The notes: generated by a model not told the origin, from the sequence alone. A stretch of 64,000 nt of DNA from CAYNHZ01 sp964397445 (GCA_964397445.1 CAYNHZ010000002.1:557342-621341); one strand, 5' to 3'; numbered from the stretch's first letter, positions 8,939 through 18,356 are shown. Made by a program: numbers and translations.

Positions 8939-9858
8939 TGAAGAAGATTATACTACATATAATATTTGCTATAACAGGGGTAACATCGGTTTTATCACTT
9001 AATTCTTGCAAACACAAAGATTTGTGTTATGATCATCCCCACTTTAATGAAGTAAACATTGTTATTCATTGGGATAGCAAAAGTAATGTACCTATACTTG
9101 GGATGCGTTCCCATCTCGATTTGGTGGATGGGAGTTATAAGATGGGACTATTAGATATCTCTCCGTTAGGAGGTAAAGTAAAAATCCCACCTAACAACAG
9201 TTATCGTGCGCTATGCTATGATTATATGGGTGGTGGATCTATTTATTTCAATAATGAAGAGAATTTCGAGAAGGTTGAAATATACACAAATACAGTTACA
9301 CGCGCCTCATACTCCAAACTCTACCCTAACGAAAAGCTGATTCATCAACCGGAAAATTTCTATATGGATAAAGTAGATATTTTTAATGTTCTCAATCCGC
9401 CACATATCAATGAATTACATTTTTATCCAACCGATAGAGTTGAGCTATATACATTTGAGATTCGTGGCATTGATGGAGTAGAAAATATCCGTTCATTTGC
9501 AGGGGCTTGTTCAGGGATCTCCCGATCATATTTTTTATTTGAGGAGACTGTCTCCGATGAACCCTACACTGTTTTGATATATCAAGTACACACAATAAAG
9601 GAGAAAAACACCATTCAGGGGGAGTTTTTAATATTCGGTCACTGCAAAAACACTCAAATACCCCATAATTTCACTATGGAAATTGCATATGGAAAGGATG
9701 AATATCTCTATAAGACCTGGGATGTAACTCATCAAATGCATGACAAGAAACACCATTTGATTATGGAGTGGAACATACAAATATCCCCACCTGAAGGGAC
9801 AGATATAACGGTTGATATAATTCCTTGGGATGAGGTGTGGATCCCTGTAGAGATCTAA
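8938..9858 (+). CDS. DUF5119-type fimbrial anchor lipoprotein (Mfa2/FimB-like)
   Basis: A 306-residue lipoprotein with signal peptide and lipobox (VLSLNSCKHKD). The DUF5119-like pattern is visible in CYDHPHFNEVNIVIHWD near the N-terminus and in the C-terminal ITVDIIPWDEVWIPVEI. These proteins are placed at the base of Bacteroidales fimbriae, like Mfa2 and FimB of Porphyromonas; I infer this role from family and position. The chosen ATG overlaps the preceding stop (TAATG). The longer open frame from 8860 lies inside the preceding gene. Confidence 0.8.
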   Translation: MKKIILHIIFAITGVTSVLSLNSCKHKDLCYDHPHFNEVNIVIHWDSKSNVPILGMRSHLDLVDGSYKMGLLDISPLGGKVKIPPNNSYRALCYDYMGGGSIYFNNEENFEKVEIYTNTVTRASYSKLYPNEKLIHQPENFYMDKVDIFNVLNPPHINELHFYPTDRVELYTFEIRGIDGVENIRSFAGACSGISRSYFLFEETVSDEPYTVLIYQVHTIKEKNTIQGEFLIFGHCKNTQIPHNFTMEIAYGKDEYLYKTWDVTHQMHDKKHHLIMEWNIQISPPEGTDITVDIIPWDEVWIPVEI

Positions 9859-9931
9859 ACCCACAAAACAAAAAAGAAATAAAGAAATAATAACAATAAA
9901 AAGAGAGTATTAATAATTAAAATTTAAAAAA

Positions 9932-11035
9932 ATGAAAAAAAAATTTGTATTTGCGGCATTGGCCGTTGCAGCTTTATTGAGCTGTTCAAAGGATGACACC
10001 ATAAGTGTCAACAAGACAAATAATGGCATTATGTTTGGCGTGTTAAACAACAAAGTTCAGACCAAAGCTACAGAAACAACTGTTACTAATATTGGTTCAT
10101 TTAATGTGTTTGCTTATATCCACGATACTGGAGTAGCAGCCGATTACACTACTACAGCCCCATACTACGATAATGTTGTTATCAATGTAGATAATGCAGG
10201 TAATTGCACCTATGCTGATGGTACAAAACAAAAAATGTGGCCAAGTGGAAAAGAGGTTAACTTTCTTGCATTTTCACCCTCAACCACTGAGTACACCTAT
10301 CTCGAAGGCACAGTATCAACAGATTTAACAACAAAATTAGCCGCTGCTGGTCAAAAAGATTTAGTAGTAGCTCAAAGTTTGAATCAATCAGGTATTGGAC
10401 AAGATAATTATAAGACACAAATGAAATTTTATCACGCATTATCTCAAATCAAATTTAGTGCTAAGAGTAAATATTCATCTGTTACATTTAAAGTAAAAAG
10501 CATAACTTTAACTGGTGTAAATACATCTGGTTCTGCACCTCTAACTACTTGGACACCTGTAGCACCTAATGGAACAAATAACACCGGTAACGGTCTTGTT
10601 TGGACTCCCGGTGGAACGAGTACAAATATGACTTTCGGAGCAAAAACCAATCAAGATATAACGACTACACCTGTAGATCTAACTGCAGATGGTGGTGCTT
10701 TAATGATTGTACCTCAAACATTAAAAGGGGGTAGCCCTATCGGAAAAGGTAGTGGAGAGGTGAAAGTTGCAGATATTTTAACAGACGGGACAAAATCATA
10801 TATTGTAATAGAGTATAGTGCCGTTGATACAGATACTAGTACACCACTTGTAACAAATGGTCGCTGTGCTGCGCCTGTAACTACTGCTCTACAACCCGGT
10901 TTAAGATATGTTTACACATTGACAATGACTGGTAGTGGTGATGGTGGAACTATTGAGGATAAACTTTATCCTATAGATTTTACCTGCACAGTTGAAAGTT
11001 GGGTGGACAATTCACTTACCGGAAGTGAAATTTAA
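9932..11035 (+). CDS. Fimbrillin family protein (probable major pilin)
   Basis: A 367-residue lipoprotein precursor with a short signal peptide and lipobox (AVAALLSCSKDD). Mfa-like fimbrillin signatures include IGSFNVFAYI, MWPSGKEVNFLAFSP, a FYHALSQIKFSAKS segment and GLRYVYTLTMTGSG. It is rich in Thr, Gly and Ser, as expected for a surface shaft protein. The mature strand could be exposed after cleavage near QTKATETT, but no protease site can be proved here. An A-rich 72-bp leader precedes it and a strong hairpin (11065-11092) follows, so this gene is likely the most abundant product of the operon. Confidence 0.88.
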   Translation: MKKKFVFAALAVAALLSCSKDDTISVNKTNNGIMFGVLNNKVQTKATETTVTNIGSFNVFAYIHDTGVAADYTTTAPYYDNVVINVDNAGNCTYADGTKQKMWPSGKEVNFLAFSPSTTEYTYLEGTVSTDLTTKLAAAGQKDLVVAQSLNQSGIGQDNYKTQMKFYHALSQIKFSAKSKYSSVTFKVKSITLTGVNTSGSAPLTTWTPVAPNGTNNTGNGLVWTPGGTSTNMTFGAKTNQDITTTPVDLTADGGALMIVPQTLKGGSPIGKGSGEVKVADILTDGTKSYIVIEYSAVDTDTSTPLVTNGRCAAPVTTALQPGLRYVYTLTMTGSGDGGTIEDKLYPIDFTCTVESWVDNSLTGSEI

Positions 11036-11064
11036 TATACCATAAGAAATTTGTTCGATAAAGG

Positions 11065-11092
11065 TCGTGAGGGGTTGAATGTCCCCTCACGA
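11065..11092 (+). terminator. Intergenic stem-loop after the fimbrillin gene (attenuator or mRNA-stabilising hairpin)
   Basis: A perfect 10-bp stem (TCGTGAGGGG pairing with CCCCTCACGA) with an 8-nt loop lies between the fimbrillin stop and the next fimbrial gene. No U-run follows, so it is more likely a partial terminator or 3' stabilising structure than a full terminator. Confidence 0.6.
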
Positions 11093-11105
11093 TTACAATA
11101 AAAAT

Positions 11106-13385
11106 ATGAAAATAAAGTTATTACCACTCTTTCTTCTCTGTTCGACTTTTTTGACAAGTTGTCAAAAAGAGCCTTCTATTGTCGATAAAGATAATATTAT
11201 AAATGACGGCTCAGTAGCATTTAAGATAGCTAACAACAAATCTGAAGAGTCAAGGACAAAAGTTATTGATAATTACAATATAGGGGATTCGTGTTATGTC
11301 TCAATAGATGTCGAGCCTTTAGAAAATAGTAATATTCAGACAAAAGGATCATTGATTGATAATAATACTATCTCCACAATGGGGGTCACCGGATATTATA
11401 CAAAGAATAGTTCATTTAACCCCTCATCATCTGTAGCCAACTACCTTATAAATGAGAAAGTATCTAAAAATGGTTCAAGTTGGAGTTATTCCAATAAAAA
11501 ATTCTGGCCAACAGACACAAATGACAAGATTAGTTTTTTTGCATACGCACCACATTTCACCCCCACTTCCGGAGGTGAAACACAGACCACAATTTTAAAT
11601 TTTAATAGTGGAGGGACACCCAAGATCACATATACTACATTTGAAGATCCGGACTCTCAATATGATTTAATGGTTGCTATTCCACTTTTAAATATGGCTA
11701 AACCACAGATTAATACACCGTTAGAGTTTACTATGAAACATGTTCTATCAAGTATTGGATTTATAGTTACCGGTTACGGTGAAACTTTTAATAAAATTAG
11801 TTTTGAGGGGATATATCGAACCGCTACATTAAATATGGATGTCACATCAAATATTGTTTGGGAAAATTATTCTAATATAAGTGACAACACAAATGCCCCT
11901 AGAGTCAAAATAGATAGGGTTATTACAACATCTTCAGAAGAGCAACAAGTGCACACTGATGATGGTTTTATGATGTTGGTTCCACAAACCATTCCCGATG
12001 ATGCATATATGGTGATTCAGCTTGATAATACAGATATCAAAAGGGTGAAAATCAAAAACTTTATTGCGAAGTTTGAGCCTGGATTACGCTACATATTTAA
12101 TATCAGATTCAAAAATCCCGATGAGATCGAAGTTGATTTAACTAATGAAGTGTCTAATTGTTTCTTACTAAATCCGGTTGCGAATAAAAATGTGACATAC
12201 AAGCTCCCTATCAAACAAGTAAATCGTTTTTGGGGAAATTCAACATACAACAGTCCAACCCCTTCTAATCAAATTATCGGCTCAGAGAGTTGGCAAGTGG
12301 GACTACTGTGGCAAGATAGTCAGAATCTTGTAAGTCCTAGTGGTGAAACATCTATCACAATCTCTAAATCATCCGGAAATGGAATTGATGACTATTTTTC
12401 TATCCGAATACCAAAGGGAGCTGTGGTCAAATCGGGTAATTTTCTGATCGGAATCTCAACAAACGGAACTCCAAGCCTGACTGAGACATCGGCAGGTATC
12501 ACTAATATCCTTTGGAGTTGGCATATTTGGATTACCGACTATAACCCTTATGGAACAAAGGGGAGTCCTTCACAAAGTGGCAACGGAACAGTGACCCCAA
12601 TCCCCGGGGGAAATCTATATACATATACAAATGGTACATTGGGATCGGGAGATAAGACCTTATGGGGTAACCAATACTCATATATCCTCGACCGCAATAT
12701 CGGTGCATTGATTCCAAACCACACCTCACAAAACTACCAAAACGGGATGATTACATATCAATTCGGACGGAAAGATCCATTACCTGGAAATGTCACTTTG
12801 TATGATATTAATAATAATAGTGTACCATATTCAACCTCGTCAAATAATTACACCCTAACCTCCTCTTCCGACCCAAAACCTACACTTGCGTGGAGTGTGT
12901 ACCATCCATTAAGATTTATAGCTCTTCTCCCTCAATCATACTATCCAACTACAAGCGATGATAACTCAGGAAGATGGTGTTATGATCACGATGGGAGTTC
13001 TGGATATTGGCACGATCCCACAGTAACTACTGCTTCAGGGAAATCTCTATTTGATCCATCTCCTCAGCAATTCAGAGTACCAATTATTGGCACTTGGAGT
13101 AATATTAACCAAAGCGTATCATATTTTAATAGTCAGACAGGGTATAATTATCCACCCTTTATCTACCCTATCTCCTTTGAAAGAAGATCATCAACGGGTC
13201 AAATCATTCAGGATTCTTACGGATACATATATTTATGGAGTGGATCAGTTCGTGAGCCGATAGGTGGATCTATTATCGGAAAAGGGACAGCATACTCTCT
13301 ATTCCTAAGTTATGAATATATAGAACCATCTTACTCAGGTAACTCCTCTAAAGCCATTGCTCGAGCTATAAGACCTGTTCAATAG
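11106..13385 (+). CDS. Large fimbrillin-family lipoprotein, probable fimbrial tip
   Basis: A 759-residue lipoprotein (signal and lipobox CSTFLTSCQKE). Residues 40-350 are fimbrillin-like (NKKFWPTDTNDKISFFAYAP, MLVPQTIPDD, GLRYIFNIRFKN). The C-terminal half has the WSWHIWITDYNPYGTK and LDRNIGALIPN motifs and ends in IARAIRPVQ, the arrangement of large accessory or tip fimbrillins in Bacteroidales. I infer tip placement and possibly ligand binding. Start at 11106, since the upstream in-frame ATG at 11079 falls inside the hairpin region. It is the last gene of the operon. Confidence 0.8.
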   Translation: MKIKLLPLFLLCSTFLTSCQKEPSIVDKDNIINDGSVAFKIANNKSEESRTKVIDNYNIGDSCYVSIDVEPLENSNIQTKGSLIDNNTISTMGVTGYYTKNSSFNPSSSVANYLINEKVSKNGSSWSYSNKKFWPTDTNDKISFFAYAPHFTPTSGGETQTTILNFNSGGTPKITYTTFEDPDSQYDLMVAIPLLNMAKPQINTPLEFTMKHVLSSIGFIVTGYGETFNKISFEGIYRTATLNMDVTSNIVWENYSNISDNTNAPRVKIDRVITTSSEEQQVHTDDGFMMLVPQTIPDDAYMVIQLDNTDIKRVKIKNFIAKFEPGLRYIFNIRFKNPDEIEVDLTNEVSNCFLLNPVANKNVTYKLPIKQVNRFWGNSTYNSPTPSNQIIGSESWQVGLLWQDSQNLVSPSGETSITISKSSGNGIDDYFSIRIPKGAVVKSGNFLIGISTNGTPSLTETSAGITNILWSWHIWITDYNPYGTKGSPSQSGNGTVTPIPGGNLYTYTNGTLGSGDKTLWGNQYSYILDRNIGALIPNHTSQNYQNGMITYQFGRKDPLPGNVTLYDINNNSVPYSTSSNNYTLTSSSDPKPTLAWSVYHPLRFIALLPQSYYPTTSDDNSGRWCYDHDGSSGYWHDPTVTTASGKSLFDPSPQQFRVPIIGTWSNINQSVSYFNSQTGYNYPPFIYPISFERRSSTGQIIQDSYGYIYLWSGSVREPIGGSIIGKGTAYSLFLSYEYIEPSYSGNSSKAIARAIRPVQ

Positions 13386-13406
13386 ATCAACTTGACAAAA
13401 AGTTTT

Positions 13407-13414
13407 TAACTTTG
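13407..13414 (+). promoter_or_regulatory. -7 promoter box of trkH-trkA
   Basis: TAACTTTG matches TAnnTTTG and ends 28 nt before the trkH ATG. Confidence 0.45.
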
Positions 13415-13442
13415 AACCTCAAAGTCAAAGTATTTTACACCT

Positions 13443-15245
13443 ATGCTCTATTTCGCAAAGAAGTCAATAGAAAAGTTCAATAAATATATTGATGTTATAA
13501 TTAACATTATTATAGGATGTTGCAGCATAGCAGGGATTATACTCGGAGCATATCTTTTTGGGTTTGATGTGGAGTATTTTTACAAAGTCAAGGTCATCTT
13601 TCTGTTTAGAATATTTCTTTATGTTTTCTGTCTAATCTTTCCAATTAGGTTTATATTCCACAGAATTGGGAAGGAGAAGCAAGGGATGGGCAATATGAGG
13701 TGGACCATCATTTTCATCCTCGCCTTTGTATTTTTGATGGACATAGGTTTCTTAAAGAATATGGGGATATTATACGCTTCTCAGCAAGTTCAGAACATCA
13801 TTCTAACCGCTGCAATTCTAATAATATCAATCGTTGAGATATCTCAAGGGGCTGTAAGGATAATGACAAGAATGGTCAACCCTATGGCTATTTTTGTGTG
13901 GAGTTTCTTCTTTATTATAATAGTTGGTGCTATATTGCTATCTTTTCCAAACTCAACTTATCAAGAGGGCAATCTTTCAGTTGTAGATGCTTTATTTGTT
14001 AGTACATCTGCCACTTGTGTAACAGGTTTATGCCCTGTAAATTTCACAACCACATTTACTCTTTATGGTCAGATAGTAGTCCTGTGTCTTATCCAGATAG
14101 GTGGGTTGGGGGTTGTCACTTTAACATCTTTTTTTGCATTATCACTAATGGGGGCACTCCCATTTAATAGTAGTTTGATGATTAAAGACCTTATTTCGGA
14201 AAATAGTTCCAATAATATTTCATCTTTGGTAATCAGAATCATAGGGACAACTCTTACCATAGAAGCAATAGGTGCAGTCTTTATATATATGACAACTCGG
14301 GATTATTTATTGGGCACTCATATAGAGTTAATCTATTTCTCAATATTTCACTCAATTTCAGCATTCTGTAATGCCGGGTTTTCCATCAATGACGGCGGTT
14401 TATGTACTCCTAACCTTATAGTAAACAACTCATTCTATTACATTATCTCATTTTTGATAATCCTTGGGGGGATAGGCTTCCCGGTGTATCAAAATCTGTT
14501 TAAAGTGATAGGGATAAGACTTAGAAATCTTTTAAAAAGGATTAGCAGAAAAAGGGTAAAAAGATATGTTCATCAATGGGATCTGAATAGTATTATTGTA
14601 CTGAGAATGACCTCTTTTCTCTTGATCGCCGGAACTGCATATTTCTTGATATTCGAATGGAACGGCCTTTTGTCAGGGCTATCAATAGACAATAAAATCT
14701 CTCAAGCCTTTTTCAATTCCGTTCTACCGAGAACGGCAGGTTTCACAAGTCAAGACATAACATCTCTCACCCCGTTGACATTCATTGTTATCATACTATT
14801 AATGTGGATCGGTGGAGCCCCTCAATCGACTGCCGGTGGTATTAAAGTTACAACTTTCACAATTCTCCTTAGAAATGCGATTTGTCAAATCAGGGGGCTT
14901 GGAAGGGTTGAAATAAACAAAAATGAAGTTTCCAACATCTCGGTTCAGAGAGCACTTGCAATGGTCGTTCTTAATGTCTCTGTAATTTTTTGTGCTTATA
15001 TCGCCCTCTTATTTACCGACCCACATATCGAAGCAAATAGGTTGTTATTCGAGGTTTTTTCTGCCATAGGCACAGTCGGTTCGAGTATGAATGTCACCCC
15101 TGAACTTTCTAATACAGGGAAATCTATTATTACTGCTGTTATGTTTATCGGGCGGATAGGTATAATAACCATATTAGCCTCATTTATAAAACAAAGGAAG
15201 AATTTAAATTACCGCTACCCGAGCGGATATATATTGATAAATTAA
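13443..15245 (+). CDS. trkH: TrkH/KtrB family potassium transporter subunit
   Basis: A 600-residue membrane protein with an N-terminal pair of extra helices, then the four MPM repeats of the TrkH/Ktr family. Selectivity-filter-like loops are visible as TSATCVTGLCPV, SAFCNAGFSI, RTAGFTSQD and GTVGSSMNVTPE. The GGAPQSTAGGIKVTTF segment before the last repeat is characteristic. It mediates K+ uptake, probably coupled to Na+ or H+. The regulatory RCK subunit follows 10 bp downstream, so the two form a complete system. Confidence 0.94.
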   Translation: MLYFAKKSIEKFNKYIDVIINIIIGCCSIAGIILGAYLFGFDVEYFYKVKVIFLFRIFLYVFCLIFPIRFIFHRIGKEKQGMGNMRWTIIFILAFVFLMDIGFLKNMGILYASQQVQNIILTAAILIISIVEISQGAVRIMTRMVNPMAIFVWSFFFIIIVGAILLSFPNSTYQEGNLSVVDALFVSTSATCVTGLCPVNFTTTFTLYGQIVVLCLIQIGGLGVVTLTSFFALSLMGALPFNSSLMIKDLISENSSNNISSLVIRIIGTTLTIEAIGAVFIYMTTRDYLLGTHIELIYFSIFHSISAFCNAGFSINDGGLCTPNLIVNNSFYYIISFLIILGGIGFPVYQNLFKVIGIRLRNLLKRISRKRVKRYVHQWDLNSIIVLRMTSFLLIAGTAYFLIFEWNGLLSGLSIDNKISQAFFNSVLPRTAGFTSQDITSLTPLTFIVIILLMWIGGAPQSTAGGIKVTTFTILLRNAICQIRGLGRVEINKNEVSNISVQRALAMVVLNVSVIFCAYIALLFTDPHIEANRLLFEVFSAIGTVGSSMNVTPELSNTGKSIITAVMFIGRIGIITILASFIKQRKNLNYRYPSGYILIN

Positions 15246-15255
15246 TTTTAATAAT

Positions 15256-15927
15256 ATGAGATACATAGTTGTCGGACTCGGAAAATTTGGTTCTGTACTC
15301 GCAAGGGAGTTTACAGAGATGGGAAATGAAGTAATTGGGGTAGATAAGGATATTAACAAAGTAGAAAGGGTGAAATCCAAAATTTCTTCTGCTATATGTC
15401 TGAACATAACCGATTTGGACAGTCTAACCATCCTTCCTCAAAAAGACATTTACGCCATTGTAATTGCCATTAGTAACGATATTGGGGAGTGTCTTACTAT
15501 TTATACAGTTATGAAAGAGATCAAGGGGGCTAAATTGTTCGTTAGGGTTGCAGATGAGATACAAGCAGCAATAATGAGATCTCTCGGTATAACAAACATC
15601 ATCTATCCCGAAAAGGAATCTGCAAGAATATATGCAATGTCACTCGAAATGCCCTATTATCTAAGTTCGTATAAAGTTGATGATGACCACTTTATTGCTG
15701 AAATAAATGTTCCGTTAGGGTTAGTAGGATATGCCATTCAGGGGGATGATTTCTTTAAAAAATTCAAATTAAAATTGGTGACAATCAAAAGACTTAAAGA
15801 GATCAAAAATGAATTGGGTATTTCCCATTCTGACTATTACACCCTCAACCCCGGAGAAGATTGGACATTTCAAGAAAAGGATATCCTTTTGGTTTTCGGA
15901 CACTATAAGAATATTAAGGAGCTTTGA
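15256..15927 (+). CDS. trkA: TrkA/KtrA family potassium uptake regulatory protein
   Basis: A 223-residue cytoplasmic RCK protein: an N-terminal Rossmann nucleotide-binding domain (YIVVGLGKFGSVLAREF, then the acidic VIGVDKD) and a C-terminal RCK_C domain at about residues 135-220. One RCK unit is the KtrA-type length rather than the duplicated E. coli TrkA. It gates the adjacent TrkH subunit in response to nucleotides. It ends 10 bp from the convergent CDF gene. Confidence 0.93.
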   Translation: MRYIVVGLGKFGSVLAREFTEMGNEVIGVDKDINKVERVKSKISSAICLNITDLDSLTILPQKDIYAIVIAISNDIGECLTIYTVMKEIKGAKLFVRVADEIQAAIMRSLGITNIIYPEKESARIYAMSLEMPYYLSSYKVDDDHFIAEINVPLGLVGYAIQGDDFFKKFKLKLVTIKRLKEIKNELGISHSDYYTLNPGEDWTFQEKDILLVFGHYKNIKEL

Positions 15928-15937
15928 TCCGCCACCA

Positions 15938-16831
15938 TCAATCACAACTACCTGAACACATATCTCCAGCCACCTCATACTCTACCGTAGTATGAGAGAT
16001 TCCGTATTGTTTTCCTATCTTCGATAAAGAGTTCTTAATACTGTTTTTATCTTGCTGATTGATACCCTCTTCAATCACAATATGAAGGGTCATAATATGG
16101 CTCTCTCCGTCAAGGGTCCAAATATGGAGATCGTGAATAGAGTCAACCCCACCGATGTTTAAGATTTTAATTTTAAGTTCAGCAATATCCAATCCACTCG
16201 GAACCCCTTGCAAAAAAACAATAAAAGTCCCTTTAAGATTTTTATAAACATTTAAAAGCATCCAAATACTGATAGCTATAGAGAGAATAGGATCAAGAAT
16301 CGGTAAATCAATAAAGACCATAACAATACTAACAACCAGAACTCCAATCCAGCCAAGAAAATCCTCCATCATATGGAGAAATACGGCCCTTTCATTGAAA
16401 GAGTGTCCCTTTACCAATCTGAAAGCGGCAATCCCATTTACAATAACACCAAAAACAGCCATCCATAACATCCCCTGAGCATAGACCTGTTGCGGCTCAA
16501 ATAGCCTTTTAACTGCCTCTATCAAAATAAATACTGAACTCACAGTGAGTACCCCCGATAAAAACACCGAACCAAGAAGGGAAAACCTTTTATATCCGTA
16601 AGAATATTTATCATCTCTTCCATTTAGAGACTTCTTCTGCAATCCCCAAGCAACCCCCAAAGAGAGACAATCTCCAAAGTCGTGCAGAGCATCCGAGAGG
16701 ATTGCCATACTATTTGTCCATACCCCCCCTACCAATTCCACTATTGCAAAGAAAAGATTTAAAAAAAATGCATAAGCGATATTCTTTGATCCTGAACTAT
16801 GGCTATGATTATGGTTATGATGATTATCCAT
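15938..16831 (-). CDS. Cation diffusion facilitator (ZitB/CzcD-like) efflux transporter
   Basis: A 297-residue CDF protein. The N-terminus is histidine-rich (MDNHHNHNHSHSSG), six transmembrane helices follow, and the metal site residues are visible as LSDALHDFGD (HxxxD) and HMMEDFLGWIGVL. The C-terminal cytoplasmic domain contains DLHIWTLDGESHIMTLHI, and the tail ends in Cys-rich GDMCSGSCD. These features suggest Zn2+ or similar divalent-metal export from the cytoplasm. A TATTTTTG box at 16864-16871 (minus) is its likely promoter. Confidence 0.9.
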   Translation of the reverse strand: MDNHHNHNHSHSSGSKNIAYAFFLNLFFAIVELVGGVWTNSMAILSDALHDFGDCLSLGVAWGLQKKSLNGRDDKYSYGYKRFSLLGSVFLSGVLTVSSVFILIEAVKRLFEPQQVYAQGMLWMAVFGVIVNGIAAFRLVKGHSFNERAVFLHMMEDFLGWIGVLVVSIVMVFIDLPILDPILSIAISIWMLLNVYKNLKGTFIVFLQGVPSGLDIAELKIKILNIGGVDSIHDLHIWTLDGESHIMTLHIVIEEGINQQDKNSIKNSLSKIGKQYGISHTTVEYEVAGDMCSGSCD

Positions 16832-16863
16832 TTGTTTTGGTCTGTATTAATAAAATGATTTTA

Positions 16864-16871
16864 CAAAAATA
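16864..16871 (-). promoter_or_regulatory. -7 promoter box of the CDF gene
   Basis: TATTTTTG on the minus strand fits TAnnTTTG and lies 32 nt upstream of the CDF start, divergent to the SRP RNA promoter. Confidence 0.4.
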
Positions 16872-16904
16872 GGCATTGTTATTTTATGATTACCAAAATT
16901 TTTA

Positions 16905-16912
16905 TACCTTTG
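16905..16912 (+). promoter_or_regulatory. -7 promoter box of the SRP RNA gene
   Basis: TACCTTTG fits TAnnTTTG and ends 4-5 nt before the G-rich 5' end of the RNA, as expected for a stable RNA. Confidence 0.55.
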
Positions 16913-16916
16913 CGCG

Positions 16917-17014
16917 GGGTAAGTCATACACGACCAGCTCCTACTTAACTCCCCCAGGACCGGAAGGTAGCAAGGGCATAGTGGTTGTAGCGGTGCGATG
17001 TATTCAGCTTACCC
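16917..17014 (+). ncRNA. ffs: Signal recognition particle RNA, small bacterial (4.5S) type
   Basis: An RNA of about 98 nt. The conserved SRP domain IV is visible as CCCCCAGGACCGGAAGG followed by TAGCAAGGG, containing the GGAA tetraloop and the asymmetric loop that binds Ffh. The outer helix is closed by GGGTAAG at 16917-16923 and CTTACCC at 17008-17014, directly followed by a T7 tract (17015-17021) that can serve as terminator. It directs ribosomes making membrane and secreted proteins to the membrane. The start codon of the following gene abuts the T tract. Confidence 0.93.
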
Positions 17015-17021
17015 TTTTTTT

Positions 17022-17786
17022 ATGGAATCTCCCCTAAACGCAATTGTTGATGAATTAAAAAGAATTTCATCGGAAGAAAAAGCCTCAATATTATCAAGAT
17101 TCTTTAAAACCGGAACCGGACAATATGGAGAAGGGGATATTTTTTTAGGGATTAAAGTTCCTCAAACAAGGGAGATAGCTCATAATTATTGTCAAAAAGT
17201 AGATTTAGATGATATCAATATCTTGATACAATCACAATATCACGAAGTTAGATTAGCTTCTCTTTTTATCTTACTCGAGAAATACAATCTTCATAAGAAG
17301 GCATCAAAGAGAGATGGTAGTGAGATATATCAGATGCAGAGATGCGTTGAGTGTTATCTTGCCAATACTACTTATATTAATAATTGGGATTTAGTCGATT
17401 TGACTTGTTATAATCTATTGGGAGACTGTATTTTGACAAATATAATAGCAGGAAGATATGATCTTTTCCCAAATGAAAACACACTTTTCGAGTTATCTAA
17501 AAGCGGATACTTGTGGGAGGAGAGGATATCAATAGTAAGCTGTATAGTACTTGTAAGAAATGGTCTCTTCGACCAATGTACAACTATTTCAAAGACATTA
17601 CTTTATCACAAACACGACCTGATTCACAAGGCAGTTGGATGGGTTTTGAGAGAAATGGGTAAAAAAGATAAAACCAAATTAGATCTGTTTCTTTCAGAGA
17701 ACTATAACAATATGAATAGAACAACGTTACGATATGCTATTGAACGATATCCAAAAGAGGAAAGGTCTGTTTGGATGAACAAATAG
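17022..17786 (+). CDS. DNA alkylation repair protein, AlkD-like HEAT-repeat family
   Basis: A 254-residue all-helical protein of the PF08713 family. Visible features are the substrate-binding GIKVPQTREIAHNY near residue 45, the helix with HEVRLASLFILLEKY, NNWDLVDLTCYNLLG at about residue 120, and VGWVLREMGKKDK near the C-terminus. AlkD excises bulky or positively charged N3/N7-alkylpurines. The ATG at 17022 immediately follows the terminator tract of the SRP RNA, so the gene may be expressed by read-through from the SRP promoter; no separate promoter is seen. The in-frame ATG at 16998 lies inside the RNA and is rejected. Confidence 0.88.
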   Translation: MESPLNAIVDELKRISSEEKASILSRFFKTGTGQYGEGDIFLGIKVPQTREIAHNYCQKVDLDDINILIQSQYHEVRLASLFILLEKYNLHKKASKRDGSEIYQMQRCVECYLANTTYINNWDLVDLTCYNLLGDCILTNIIAGRYDLFPNENTLFELSKSGYLWEERISIVSCIVLVRNGLFDQCTTISKTLLYHKHDLIHKAVGWVLREMGKKDKTKLDLFLSENYNNMNRTTLRYAIERYPKEERSVWMNK

Positions 17787-17802
17787 GGTATCCATTTTCA
17801 GA

Positions 17803-18279
17803 TCAGCAGAGGTTGTCATACGCAAAAGGCATCATACATTTTACCGATTCGAATATCTGAATTATTTTCGCCCCACCTATAATGATTTTAATTGGTTCGG
17901 TAGAACGCGTTTCAGACTCAACCATTACTTGGCGACACGCGCCGCAAGGGTAAGTCGGGGTGTCCAACATCTTTCCGTTATGAACAGCAGTTATAGCAAT
18001 ACTCTCAATTTTTTCTGTTGGATAATTGGAATGAGCAGCAAATATTGCAGTTCTCTCTGCGCACAACCCCGATGGATATGCAGCATTCTCTTGATTTGCC
18101 CCTAAAACGATCACTCCGTTTGAGAGTCTTACCGCTGCACCCACTCTGAAATGTGAATAAGGAGAATACGAACCCCTTGTGGCATCAATAGCCTTTTGTA
18201 ACAATATTTTATCTTTTTCTAAAAGCTCTTCTATCGAATTATACTCATTGTAAGAGATCAAAATACTCTTTTTTGCCAT
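17803..18279 (-). CDS. cdd: Cytidine deaminase
   Basis: A 158-residue zinc enzyme that deaminates cytidine and deoxycytidine to uridines for pyrimidine salvage. The zinc and catalytic motifs are intact: CAERTAIFAA (C-A-E) and PCGACRQVM (PCxxC). YSPYSHFRVGAAV and NQENAAYPSGLCAER are the substrate-binding elements. Length is typical of the tetrameric class. A TACATTTG box at 18300-18307 (minus) lies 20 nt upstream. Confidence 0.95.
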   Translation of the reverse strand: MAKKSILISYNEYNSIEELLEKDKILLQKAIDATRGSYSPYSHFRVGAAVRLSNGVIVLGANQENAAYPSGLCAERTAIFAAHSNYPTEKIESIAITAVHNGKMLDTPTYPCGACRQVMVESETRSTEPIKIIIGGAKIIQIFESVKCMMPFAYDNLC

Positions 18280-18299
18280 TTGAAAATTCTTTTATTACT

Positions 18300-18307
18300 C
18301 AAATGTA
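18300..18307 (-). promoter_or_regulatory. -7 promoter box of cdd
   Basis: TACATTTG on the minus strand, an exact TAnnTTTG match, 20 nt before the cdd start. Confidence 0.5.
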
Positions 18308-18348
18308 GATAATTTTATTTAAAAATTAGAAACTCTTTAGAAACTTAG

Positions 18349-18356
18349 TACTTTTG
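18349..18356 (+). promoter_or_regulatory. -7 promoter box of the glucosaminidase-mltG operon
   Basis: TACTTTTG matches TAnnTTTG and ends 19 nt before the ATG at 18376, divergent to the cdd promoter. Confidence 0.5.
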
